From JACVRW01 sp963846505 (GTDB lineage Bacteria > Actinomycetota > Thermoleophilia > Solirubrobacterales > Thermoleophilaceae), in contig CAWJWD010000001.1 of the NCBI GenBank assembly GCA_963846505.1, positions 620,001 to 684,000 on the forward strand: a stretch of DNA of 64,000 nt, written 5' to 3'. Positions 17,024 through 26,200 of the stretch are shown here, piece after piece. Below the pieces are notes generated by a model. The model saw only the letters and a program-made list of their open reading frames with translations, ran no database searches and had not been told where the DNA came from. The position numbers and the translations under genes were made by a program. The first letter of the stretch is position 1; each line of letters starts with the position of its first letter.

Positions 17024-17037
17024 TTAGGGTGCCCTAA
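17024..17037 (+). promoter_or_regulatory. IdeR/DtxR-like iron box 2 (partial)
   Basis: TTAGGGTGCCCTAA is a perfect inverted repeat sharing its TTAGGGTG-CCTAAC core with box 1. It stands 66 bases ahead of the second neocarzinostatin-like gene, close to the 57-base gap at copy 1. Only 12 of 19 positions match the full IdeR consensus, so the flanking half-site is degraded. Confidence 0.5.
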
Positions 17038-17103
17038 CTATCATCAACCGCCCCGGCTCGAAGGCCGGGGCCCAACCCTCCCTCCGGGAGGAGAAAGGTC
17101 GAA

Positions 17104-17592
17104 ATGACCCTTTCGATCAAGTCACGCCGGTCACTCGGCTGGACCGGCTGGATGGCCGCAGTAGCGGCCGCGACCCTGGCCGTGCTGCTCGCCAGCGCGG
17201 CCGTCGCCCAGGCCACCGTCACCCTGAGCCCCGCCGGGCCATACGCCAACGGGGCGAGAGTCGCCGTCACCGGCACCCCGGGCGCCCTGAGAACAGTCAC
17301 CGACTACTCGGTGGCGCAGTGCAACCTCAGCGCCGCCCCGGGAACCCGTTGCAGCAGAACCACGTCGAGCAGACTGCTGCCGATCGCCACATACAGCAGA
17401 GCCGGGTTCACGATCACGCTGCTGAGCGCTTTCGTGGACTACGACTTCACCACCATGAGATTCCCCGGAACCAGAACGACCTGCAGAGGCAGTTCCGGAG
17501 ACCAGTGCGGCGTGGTCGTGTCCTTCTACGACAGCGCAACCATGCCCCCGACCCAGCTCGGGGCCTCATTCTCCAACGTCACGTTCAGATAG
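17104..17592 (+). CDS. Secreted neocarzinostatin-like protein, copy 2
   Basis: This 162-residue tandem paralogue of the preceding gene has the same four-cysteine beta domain (SPAGPYANGARVAVTG, QCNLSAAPGTRC, TCRG.SGDQCGVVV). The first 111 bases, covering the signal peptide, differ from copy 1 at only four positions, while the mature domains have diverged much more. Nine of ten mature-region arginines are AGA. GGGAGGAGAAAGG precedes the ATG. It sits directly upstream of an HtaA heme-binding protein, separated by a hairpin that may reduce read-through. Confidence 0.65.
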   Translation: MTLSIKSRRSLGWTGWMAAVAAATLAVLLASAAVAQATVTLSPAGPYANGARVAVTGTPGALRTVTDYSVAQCNLSAAPGTRCSRTTSSRLLPIATYSRAGFTITLLSAFVDYDFTTMRFPGTRTTCRGSSGDQCGVVVSFYDSATMPPTQLGASFSNVTFR

Positions 17593-17608
17593 CCAGCCCG
17601 TCGCGTGG

Positions 17609-17635
17609 GCGGGAGGGGCAGCACGCCCCTCCCGC
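17609..17635 (+). terminator. Intercistronic hairpin before the HtaA gene
   Basis: GCGGGAGGGGC (17609-17619) and GCCCCTCCCGC (17625-17635) form a perfect 11-bp stem with a five-base loop. It could end the neocarzinostatin-like transcripts or protect their 3' end while allowing some read-through. Confidence 0.6.
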
Positions 17636-17667
17636 CGCGACGTCGGGAGCTGAGAGGAAGACCACGC

Positions 17668-20600
17668 ATGTCCCCATCCGTCGCGGCTCCGCGGCCCCGT
17701 AGAGTCGACCGGCGCGCGCTGACGCTCCTGACACTCCTGCTGCCGACCCTCGTCCTCTCGTCCCTCGGCTGGCAGGCCGGCGTCGCCGCCGCCGCTCCCG
17801 TGGAGATCACCGAGGCGCCGGCGCTGACCTGGGGCTTCAAGCAGTCGTGGCGGATCTACGCGCCCGAGCCGACCGTCGCCGACGGAGCCGCGGTGGCGCC
17901 CGACGCGGGCGCCGCGCCGTATCAGCTCACCTGGGCGTTCGAGTCCGGCAGCTTCGACGCCGACGCCGGCACGACGATCCTGCGCTACCAAGGCAGCGCG
18001 CATTGGCTCAAGTACCCCGCCACGGGATCGAACATCACGCCGCCGCCCGGCTACGGCGGCCCGTTCGACATCCACGTGCTCGACGTGACGCTCTCGGACC
18101 CGATCGTCACGATCGGCCCGGATGGGGCCACGATCTCGGTCGAGGCACGCAGCCGCCAGCTCGACGACTGGCAGATGGTCGACCTGGGCCGGGTCGAGGT
18201 GGTCGGCCTCGACGTCAGCGGCGTGACGCCGACCGTCGCGGGCGGCACCACCACCTGGACGGGCATCCCAGCGGCGACCGCCGGCAGCTCGAGCGAGGTC
18301 TTCGCCGGCAACTACCCCACCGGACGCGCGGTCGACGCGCTCGGCTTCTCCTACACCGGCCCCGGCGGCCCGCCCGACTTCTCGGAGGACTTCGACGCTC
18401 CCGGCTCGGCGAAGCTCGCGCTCGCCGACAACGAGATCATCACGACGGACGGCAACGCGACGCAGTACTCGCCATTCTGGCTCGATCGCGAGCGGCGCAT
18501 CGCCCACTACCAGGCTCGTAGCGCCGACGACACCTGGACCTACCGGGCCTTCAGCCTCGACTCCATGCAGACGGTCGGCGAGCCCCTCGTGCTGCCGGAC
18601 GACGAGCGGATCGCCAGCGAGACGTTCTTCGACAGCAACAGCGGGCGGCTGTTCTATCAGCGCCCCGGCGAGACCGAGGTGCAGCGCTGGATCAGGTACG
18701 ACGCCGCCCAGGGCGAGTACGAGCTCGGCACGCTGGCCACCCCGATCCCGATCGCGGGTCCAGCGAGCCTGATGTGGGACGCCGTCGGTGAGCGGGCCTT
18801 CAACATCGAGCAGACGATCCCCGACGACGGCGACCCAGGGAACATCGACACCTGGGAGTGGAAGCTCTACACGTACGAGGAGCAGCCCGACGGCTCGTGG
18901 ACGCGGTCGACGTTCGACCTGCCGAGCTTTCCCCCCGGCCTGAACCTCTTCGGCTACGCCACCAACACGTTCCTCAGCGCGCCCGTGGGCGTGGGCGCCG
19001 ACGACGGCTCGCTGATCCTGCTGGGCACCTTCCAGATCAGCCTCGACCCGTCGGTCCCGACCCCGGAGACCGTACCGGGCGCCTACCGGATCGCCTTCGA
19101 CGAAGACGGCGACAGCGTCAGCGTCAGCGCGATCGAGGGGACCGAGGTGGCGAACGACGGCGTGCAGTCCTTCTCGACGCTGCAGCGTGGCCCCAACGGC
19201 GAGGTCATCCTGATGCGCCCGGCGAACGGCGGCGACCCGGTCGTGCAGACGCTGACGGTCCCGGCCGACGGCTCGGGCGTACAGGTCGAGCCGCCGGTCT
19301 CGGTCGCCGGACTCGACACCGAGGCGACCGACTTCGCCGTCGATCCGCAGGACGGCACCGTCTGGCTCGGCGGCTGGCAGTCCCAGCGCATCGCCGGCGT
19401 GCGCGACGGCCAGGTGATCGCCAACCAGTTCTTCCCCGAGCGCCATCCGCGCGGCGGTCCGGTGCTCGTCGGCCCCGACCACGCCGTCTACGCACAGACC
19501 AACGACGGCTCGCCGCCCGTCTTCGGTGGCTCGCCGATCTACGGCTTCGGTCGCTTCGACGTGCTCGGCCCGTCCCCGACGGTGACCCAGCAGCCGCAGT
19601 CGTCCTCGGTCGAGCTCGGCGTGGACGAGCAATCCGAGGTCGTCTCGTTCAGCTCGAGCTCGACCGGCGACCCCGCGCCGTCGCGCCAGTGGCAGGTCAA
19701 GCTGCCCGGCGCCTCGCGCTTCGCGGACCTCGACGGCGAGACCGGCGAGACCCTGGAGGTCGAAGCTGCCCGGGGTCTCGGCGGCGCGCAGTACCGAGCG
19801 TTGTACGAGAACGCAGCGGGCCGGATCGCGTCCGAGCCGGCGACGCTCGACGTCGCCTACGCACCGCGCATCGCGGTCGACGTGGCGAGCGCGTCCGTGA
19901 CCGCAGGTGAGGACGCCGTCTTCCAGGTGATGCCCGAGGCCGACCCCGATCCGGTCGTGACCTGGCAGCGCCGGGTGGACGGCTTCTGGCAGTCGGTCGG
20001 CCCGGACGACGACGACTTCGAGCTCGCCGGCGGGACGCTGACCGTCAAGGGCACGAACGTCGACCAGAGCGGCGCGCTGTTCCGCGCGCGCGTCTCGAAC
20101 ACCGTCGCGACGGTGTACTCGAAGACCGCCACGCTGACGGTCGAGCCCGGCACGACGATCCCGCCCGAAGGGCTCTCGCTGACCGACGTGACGCTCGACT
20201 GGAGCGGCTCGCCCGAGCTGCAGAAGGCGCCGCCGTTCGGCGGCTCCAACTTCTTCTCGGCAGGCGTCTCGGACGGCTTCCAGGCCACCTACGCCACGAC
20301 CGTCGGCAACGCCAGCGTCGTACAGGTGGCGCCCGGGGGCGCCGTGTCGGTCCCGACCTGGGCCACGCGCGCCGCGCACGTCGCGAACGGCGCCAGCCAG
20401 CGAGTGCGCCTGGCCGACGGTCACGCCGAGATCGCCGCCGACGGCTCGGCCGAGGTCGCCTGGAGCGGCTCGTTCAGCGTCAACTTCTACGGCGGGCTGG
20501 TGCCGTTCACCGTCACGAACCCCGAACTGGTGGTCGACGGGGACGGCGCAGGCACGCTGACCGCCGACCTCTCCGGGTACGGCTCGAGCCAAGCGGACCC

Positions 20601-21540
20601 AGGCTCGCGCACGCCGATCGATCCCGTCGCCGACGTGACGGTCGCGACGTTCTCGGGCGTGGAGGTCGACCCGGCCGGCACGGTCACGATCGATCCGGAC
20701 TACGCGGGCGTGGAGGTCTCGCTGCCGACCGGCACTCCGGCCCAGGACCGCACGGTCGACGGCTGGGGCGGCTGGCCACAACCGTTCGTCGACTTCCACG
20801 TCGAGACCGGACTCGCCCCCTACTGGTACTCGTCCGGCGGCGCCGCCGACCCGTTCAAGGGACCCGACCCGTTCGTCGTCGACTTCACCGGCAGCAAGCT
20901 GGGCACCCCGGGCGAGGTGCCGCCACCCGACGACGCCGAGCCCGTCCAGCCCTCCACGTCGGTGGACTCGACTACGACCGCGACCCTCGGTCGGACCCGC
21001 CATCGCTACGGCGCGCGCACGACGGCCACGGTGAAGGTCGTCGCCCGCGGCGGCCCGGCGGCGGGCAGCGTCAGCGTGCGCGTCGGCGGCAAGACGTTCC
21101 GCCGCGCACTTGTCGCCGGTACGGCGAGGCTGGAGCTGCCGCAGGCCCTGAAGCCGGGACGACACCGCGTGACTGCGTCCTATGCTGGGGCCAGCGGCGT
21201 GAGACCGTCGTCGGCGACCACGACGCTGACCGTGACCAAGGCCCGCCCGCAGCTCTCGATCCGGGTGCTCAGGCCCGCGATCGCCGGGATCCAGCGCGGC
21301 AAGCTACGCGTCGTCGCGCGGATCCCCGGCGCGTCGAAGGTCGCGCCGACGGGACAGCTCGTGATCCGCGACGGCCGCGAGGTCGTCCACGTGCGAACGG
21401 TGCGACGCGCCCTCGAGGGTCGCGTCACGATCGTCTTGCCGCAGCTGGCCCGCGGCGTGCATCACCTGCGTGCGTCGCTGTCGGGCAACCGCCTGCAGCA
21501 CCCTGGCTCCAGCAGGTTCCGGGTCCTGCAAGTCCGCTAG
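17668..21540 (+). CDS. Large secreted HtaA-domain (heme-binding) protein with Ig-like domains
   Basis: This 1290-residue exported protein has a signal peptide (about 15-45). An N-terminal HtaA domain follows (LTWGFKQSWRIYAPEPTVADGAA; about 50-240), then a roughly 350-residue beta-propeller-like region and two Ig-like domains (about 630-830). A second HtaA-type domain (about 840-1080, with AEIAADGSAEVAWSGSFSV) and two C-terminal bacterial Ig modules complete it. HtaA domains bind heme in corynebacterial uptake systems. I see no heme transporter genes next door, and no sortase motif. Together with the iron boxes upstream it points to heme or iron acquisition at the cell surface. Confidence 0.8.
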   Translation: MSPSVAAPRPRRVDRRALTLLTLLLPTLVLSSLGWQAGVAAAAPVEITEAPALTWGFKQSWRIYAPEPTVADGAAVAPDAGAAPYQLTWAFESGSFDADAGTTILRYQGSAHWLKYPATGSNITPPPGYGGPFDIHVLDVTLSDPIVTIGPDGATISVEARSRQLDDWQMVDLGRVEVVGLDVSGVTPTVAGGTTTWTGIPAATAGSSSEVFAGNYPTGRAVDALGFSYTGPGGPPDFSEDFDAPGSAKLALADNEIITTDGNATQYSPFWLDRERRIAHYQARSADDTWTYRAFSLDSMQTVGEPLVLPDDERIASETFFDSNSGRLFYQRPGETEVQRWIRYDAAQGEYELGTLATPIPIAGPASLMWDAVGERAFNIEQTIPDDGDPGNIDTWEWKLYTYEEQPDGSWTRSTFDLPSFPPGLNLFGYATNTFLSAPVGVGADDGSLILLGTFQISLDPSVPTPETVPGAYRIAFDEDGDSVSVSAIEGTEVANDGVQSFSTLQRGPNGEVILMRPANGGDPVVQTLTVPADGSGVQVEPPVSVAGLDTEATDFAVDPQDGTVWLGGWQSQRIAGVRDGQVIANQFFPERHPRGGPVLVGPDHAVYAQTNDGSPPVFGGSPIYGFGRFDVLGPSPTVTQQPQSSSVELGVDEQSEVVSFSSSSTGDPAPSRQWQVKLPGASRFADLDGETGETLEVEAARGLGGAQYRALYENAAGRIASEPATLDVAYAPRIAVDVASASVTAGEDAVFQVMPEADPDPVVTWQRRVDGFWQSVGPDDDDFELAGGTLTVKGTNVDQSGALFRARVSNTVATVYSKTATLTVEPGTTIPPEGLSLTDVTLDWSGSPELQKAPPFGGSNFFSAGVSDGFQATYATTVGNASVVQVAPGGAVSVPTWATRAAHVANGASQRVRLADGHAEIAADGSAEVAWSGSFSVNFYGGLVPFTVTNPELVVDGDGAGTLTADLSGYGSSQADPGSRTPIDPVADVTVATFSGVEVDPAGTVTIDPDYAGVEVSLPTGTPAQDRTVDGWGGWPQPFVDFHVETGLAPYWYSSGGAADPFKGPDPFVVDFTGSKLGTPGEVPPPDDAEPVQPSTSVDSTTTATLGRTRHRYGARTTATVKVVARGGPAAGSVSVRVGGKTFRRALVAGTARLELPQALKPGRHRVTASYAGASGVRPSSATTTLTVTKARPQLSIRVLRPAIAGIQRGKLRVVARIPGASKVAPTGQLVIRDGREVVHVRTVRRALEGRVTIVLPQLARGVHHLRASLSGNRLQHPGSSRFRVLQVR

Positions 21541-21568
21541 CGCTCGCCGCGCGATCGACGCCGTCCGG

Positions 21569-23206
21569 CTACCCGGGCCGGACGGCGCGGTCGAGCGACG
21601 TCTCCACCCGAACCCGCGCGGCCACCCCGGCTCGCTCGAGGATGTCGAGCGCCGGCGAGCGCACGTTGACGAGCCGCAGCTCGATCCCGTCCGCGCCGAG
21701 GGCGTCGACCAGCTCGCCGAGCATGTCGGCGGCCTGGACGTCTAGCTCGGTGGTCCCGGCGAGGTCGAGCACGAGCGCCGAGGGCTTCGGGGCGGTGTCC
21801 GCCAGCGCGAGGGCGCGCTGCTTGACCGCGTCGGCGTTGGTGTAGAAGAGCGGTCCGTCGCTGCGCACCACGACGACGCCGTCCGGCTCGCGCCAGCCGG
21901 GGTGGCGCTCGGCCCAGCCCCAGGCGCCGCTGGCCGGGTCCCGAGCGAGCACGCCGACGTCGGGACGCGAGAGGCGCTGGACGACGTAGACGAGCGTCAG
22001 GCCTGCCGCCACGACCAGGCCCTGCAGCACGCCGAGCACGAGCACGCCGACCAGGGCGATGCCGGCGAAGACCCCCGCGCTGCGGCGGATGCGGGCGAAG
22101 CGGCGCAGCTCCTCGACGCGGAAGAAGCCGGCGACCGCGACGACGACGATCGCGCCGAGCGTCGCCTGCGGCAGGTCCTCGAACAGCGGCGCCAGGAAGG
22201 CGCCGGTGAGCACGATCAGTCCCGCGGCGATCAACGCCGCCAGCTGCGAACGACCACCGGCACCATCGGCCGCTGCCGTCTGACTGGCGCCGCCGGACTG
22301 CACGAAGCCCGAGGACAGGCCGGCGAGCAGGTTGGCCGCCCCCAAGCCGACGAGGTCGCGGTTGGGATCGACGCGGTAGCCGTGCTCGGTCGCCAGCGAG
22401 CGCGCCACGCCGACCGCCTCGGCACTGACCACGAGCACGCCCAGCGCCGGAGCGATCAGGGCTATGAAGTCGTCCGCGCTGACGTGCGGGATCGCCGGGT
22501 CCGGCAGCGCGGTGGGCACGTCGCCGACGAGCGCGACGCCGTGCGAGCCGAGGTCGAGCAGCGCGGCCGTCGCGATCGCCAGCACGAGCACCAGCAGCGT
22601 CGAGGGCACGCGCGGCACGAACCGGCGGCCGAGCAGCAACACCGCGATGCTGCCGACGCCGACCGCGAGCGTCGCGCCGTCCACGTCGCCGAGGTCGCCA
22701 AGCAGGTCCCACAGCCGCGGGAAGAAGTTGCCGTCGCCGGGCTCGACGCCGATCACGCTCGGCAGCTGCCCGATCATGATCGTCAGCCCAAGGCCGAACA
22801 GGAAGCCCGTCATCACCGGCTTGGAGACGAGGTCGGAGATCGCGCCCAGCCGCAGCAGCCCCGCACCGATCAGCACCGCGGCGGTGACGAGCGCGAGCGC
22901 CGCCGAGAGCGCCGCGAAGCGGATCGGATCGCCGTCGGCGAGCGGCCCGACGGCGGCGGCCGAGACCGCCGACGTCGCGGTCGTCGCGCTGACGACGAGT
23001 TGGCGCGAGGTGCCGATCAGCCCATAGCCGAGCATTGCCACCGGCGCCGCCATCAGGCCCGCCTCGGGCGGCAGGCCGGCGATCTGCGCGTAGGCCACGG
23101 CCTGGGGCGTGACCACGCTCCAGACGACGACGCCGGCGATCAGGTCAGGGCGCAGCCAGTCGCGGCGATAGCCCGCCAGCCAGGCGGGAGCGAGGCGCCC
23201 GATCAC
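21569..23206 (-). CDS. SulP family anion transporter with STAS domain (second copy)
   Basis: This 545-residue SulP permease opens with DLIAGVVVWSVVTPQAVAYA and carries the conserved LGLGAANLLAGLSSGFVQSGG segment (about 285-310). A C-terminal STAS domain (about 425-540, DGPLFYTNADAV, DLAGTTELDVQAADML) follows. It is clearly related to, but not a recent duplicate of, the transporter at 4727-6418. The likely substrate is sulfate or another inorganic anion. I chose the second of two in-frame GTGs (23206 rather than 23212) because the upstream box spacing matches two other leaderless genes. Confidence 0.87.
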   Translation of the reverse strand: MIGRLAPAWLAGYRRDWLRPDLIAGVVVWSVVTPQAVAYAQIAGLPPEAGLMAAPVAMLGYGLIGTSRQLVVSATTATSAVSAAAVGPLADGDPIRFAALSAALALVTAAVLIGAGLLRLGAISDLVSKPVMTGFLFGLGLTIMIGQLPSVIGVEPGDGNFFPRLWDLLGDLGDVDGATLAVGVGSIAVLLLGRRFVPRVPSTLLVLVLAIATAALLDLGSHGVALVGDVPTALPDPAIPHVSADDFIALIAPALGVLVVSAEAVGVARSLATEHGYRVDPNRDLVGLGAANLLAGLSSGFVQSGGASQTAAADGAGGRSQLAALIAAGLIVLTGAFLAPLFEDLPQATLGAIVVVAVAGFFRVEELRRFARIRRSAGVFAGIALVGVLVLGVLQGLVVAAGLTLVYVVQRLSRPDVGVLARDPASGAWGWAERHPGWREPDGVVVVRSDGPLFYTNADAVKQRALALADTAPKPSALVLDLAGTTELDVQAADMLGELVDALGADGIELRLVNVRSPALDILERAGVAARVRVETSLDRAVRPG

Positions 23207-23212
23207 GCGCAC

Positions 23213-23218
23213 ATCATG
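23213..23218 (-). promoter_or_regulatory. CATGAT -10 box, leaderless promoter of SulP gene
   Basis: GGCATGATGTGCGCGTG on the minus strand ends in the start codon. The identical string precedes the HAD gene start at 29323, and a close variant precedes the SnoaL-like gene at 42322. Confidence 0.5.
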
Positions 23219-23242
23219 CCGCGACGGGGCAGGTCGTGGGCG

Positions 23243-26200
23243 TCAGGCGCCGACGCGTTCGGACAACGCGTCGCGCAACTCGTCGGGGGAATGGACGCCG
23301 AGCTTCCGGTAGACGTCGGAGAGGTGGCCTTCGACGGTCTTCACGGTCACGAACAGCTGCTGCGCGATCCACGGCTGCGTGGCTCCGCCGGCAGCGAGCT
23401 CGGCGATGCGACGCTCGCTTGCGGTCAGCACGTCGCGCTTGGCGTCGCGCTGCGGTGCCTCGACGCCGGTCGCAGCCAGCTCCTGTCTGGCGGTCTCAGC
23501 GAGCGGGATCGCACCGCAGCGTTCCGCGAGCTCGAGCCCTGCTTGCAGCGGTTCGCGCGCCTGCGAGCGCTGTCCGGCACAACGCAACGCGGCGCCGAGG
23601 TCGACCAGCGCATGGGCATGCCACAGCCGTGCCTGCGACGCCGCCAGCGTCTCGACCGCCTCACGCAGGAAGCTCAAGCCCTGGTCGCCCTCGGTCAGTA
23701 GACCGCTCACGCGCAGCGCGCCACCGATCGCGCGGCTGGTGCCCCAGGCGTGCGCCACCTCGAGCGCTCGGCCGGCCTCGCTGCGGGCGTCGTCGTCGCG
23801 GCCGAGGGCGTGCAGCGCCAGTATCCGCTCGAGCCACGCGTCGAAGCCGATCGGACCGTCCTGGGCCGACACCAGGCCAAGCCGGCTGCGCGCCTCCTCG
23901 AGATCGGCGAGACCCCCGTCCGCGTCGCCGGCGGCGATCAGCAGCCGGCCGCGCTCGACCAGCACGGCGGTGAGCGGACGAGCCTCGGGAATGGCGCCGT
24001 CGAGCTGCCACCCCGCGAGCACGCCCTGACCCTCCTCGGTCCTGCCCTGGTCCGCGAGCGACCCGATGAGCGGAACCAGCGACTGATATCCCATCATGCC
24101 CTTCAGGCCCTCGGAGGCGAGCGCGGCGCGAGCGTCGGCCTCGGCGCCCTGCAGGTCGCCGGTGTAGAGCCGGCTGAGCCCGCGGAAGTTCGACGCGATC
24201 GCGAAGCGGTTCGCCGAGCCGCGCTCGTGCGCCACCGCCAACGCTCGCTCGACCACCTGCTCGGCGACGTCGAAGCGGTCGAGCGTGGTGGTGACCACCA
24301 TCACGTTGATCAGCCACAGGGCTGCCATGTCGTCGTCCCGCAGCGCGTCGGCGTTCGCCGTCGCCCGCATGACGACCGCCTCCACGGCAGCCGCGGGCTC
24401 GCCGCGCTGCATCAGCACGCGGGCGACGAACGTGAGCGCCAGCGACTCGGCCGAGCTGTCCCCGGGAAGGTCCCGGTAGCGCGGAAGCTCGCGCTCGAGC
24501 CGATCCGCAAGCTCCGGCACGAGCCACAGCGAACCGAGCCGCAGCGCCTCCAGCTCGCGTGCGAGCTCTCGGTCTCGGCCGCTGACGCGCTCGATCGCGC
24601 GATCGACCAGCGGGAGCGCCCTGAGCTGCTCCTGCGGGTCGGGGCCGATGACCCAAAGCAGCGCGCCGGCGGCGCGGGCCGCCAGCACCGGGTCGGTCGC
24701 CTCGGCCGCAGCGCGCAGGTGCTCGCGCGCCGAGCCCAGCCCGAGCTCCCGCTCCGCCCGGCCCAGCTCGAACAGCAACGCCGGACGCCGCGCCGCGGTC
24801 GGGGGCTCCTCGAGTGCCCTGCGCAGTAGGCGCGCCGCGACGTCCGGCGCCCCCCGCTCGCCGGCTTGGCGTGCAGCCTCGGCCAGCACCTCCACCGTCT
24901 GGGACTCACCGCTGGGCTGCGTCTCGACCAGGTGCGCCGCGACCCGTTCGACGGACGCCGTCCGGGCGATCAGGAGCTCGGCCGCACGGGCGTGCAGCCG
25001 CGAGCGCCTCCCCGGTGCGAGCAGGCCTTCGGCCGCGGTACGCAACAGCGGATGCGCGTACCGCGGCGGCAAGTCGGGCACCAGCACCCCCTCGCGTACG
25101 AGCCCGTCGAGCGCCTCCGCGGCAGCGTCGGGCGCCAACTCGACCAGCTCGCTCGCGAGCGACAGATCGGCGCCATCGCCCAGCAACGCGATCGCCGGCG
25201 CGAGTCGCCCCGCGGCGTCTCCCGACCGTGCGACTCGTACCGACAGCGAGCGCGCGACGCTGTCCGGGCGCAGATCCGCGATGCGCCCCGCCTCGCTCGC
25301 CTTCGGGTCGATCCCCTGCTCCGGCAGCTCGCGCGCCAGTTCGCCCAGCAAGAACGGGTTGCCGCCAGTCGCCTGCAGGCAGGACTCCGCGAACTCGAGA
25401 TCGGCGGGAACGCCGAGCCGCTCTCCCAGCAGCCGCCCGACCGCCGCAGCGTCCAAGGCGCCCGGGCGCAAGAGCTCGGCGCCCGGATCGGCGACCAGCT
25501 CGGACACGAGCGTGCTGGCCTCGTCCGAGGACGACGGGCGACACCCCACCACGACGAGCACCGGCAGCGACTCTGCACGATGAAACAGGTAGGCGAGGAA
25601 TCGCAGCGACGCCTCGTCGCCCCATTGGGCGTCGTCGACCGCAAGCAGCAGCGGCCGGCGAGCGGCGAGCCCTGCGACCAGCCAATAGAGGCCGTGCATC
25701 ACCCCGCTCGCTTCGACCGTCCCGGCGGGGACGGGCCGCTCGCCCAGCGCACCCAGCGCGAGCGCCGCGGCGCCGTCCAGCAGCTTGCTGCGCTCGTCGT
25801 CGTCCGCGGCCGCCAAGAGCGGATCCAGCAGCTGACGCACCAGCCCGAACGCGAAGCCTCGCTCCCGCTCGGCGCCCCGAGCTGCACATACCTCCATGCC
25901 ACGCTCGACGGCCATCCCTCGGGCGGCCTCTACCAGGCGCGTCTTGCCGATCCCCGCCGGCCCCTCCACCACCAGCGTCGCACCCCGGCCGCTCCGCGCA
26001 ACCCCCTCCACCAGCTCGGAGATGCGTCCCAGCTCCTGCTCGCGCTCCAGGATCGAATGCTCTACGCCAAGCGTGCGCAACGGCGGGAAGTCGTGTGCGC
26101 GACGATCGTCGAGGCACAGGTGGAACAAGCGCTCAGCACCGGCGAAGCCCTTCAGCCGATGGCTGCCCAGATCCTCGTACGCGTAGGTGTCCCCGAGCAG

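Noticed and set aside
16491..17592. Enediyne antibiotic cluster suggested by the neocarzinostatin-like proteins
   Set aside because: No polyketide synthase or tailoring genes occur in the window; the resemblance is only to the apoprotein fold.
17566..21165. 1199-codon frame opposite the HtaA gene
   Set aside because: Same high-G+C mirror effect; no signal peptide, motif or ribosome site, while the plus strand encodes clear HtaA and Ig domains.
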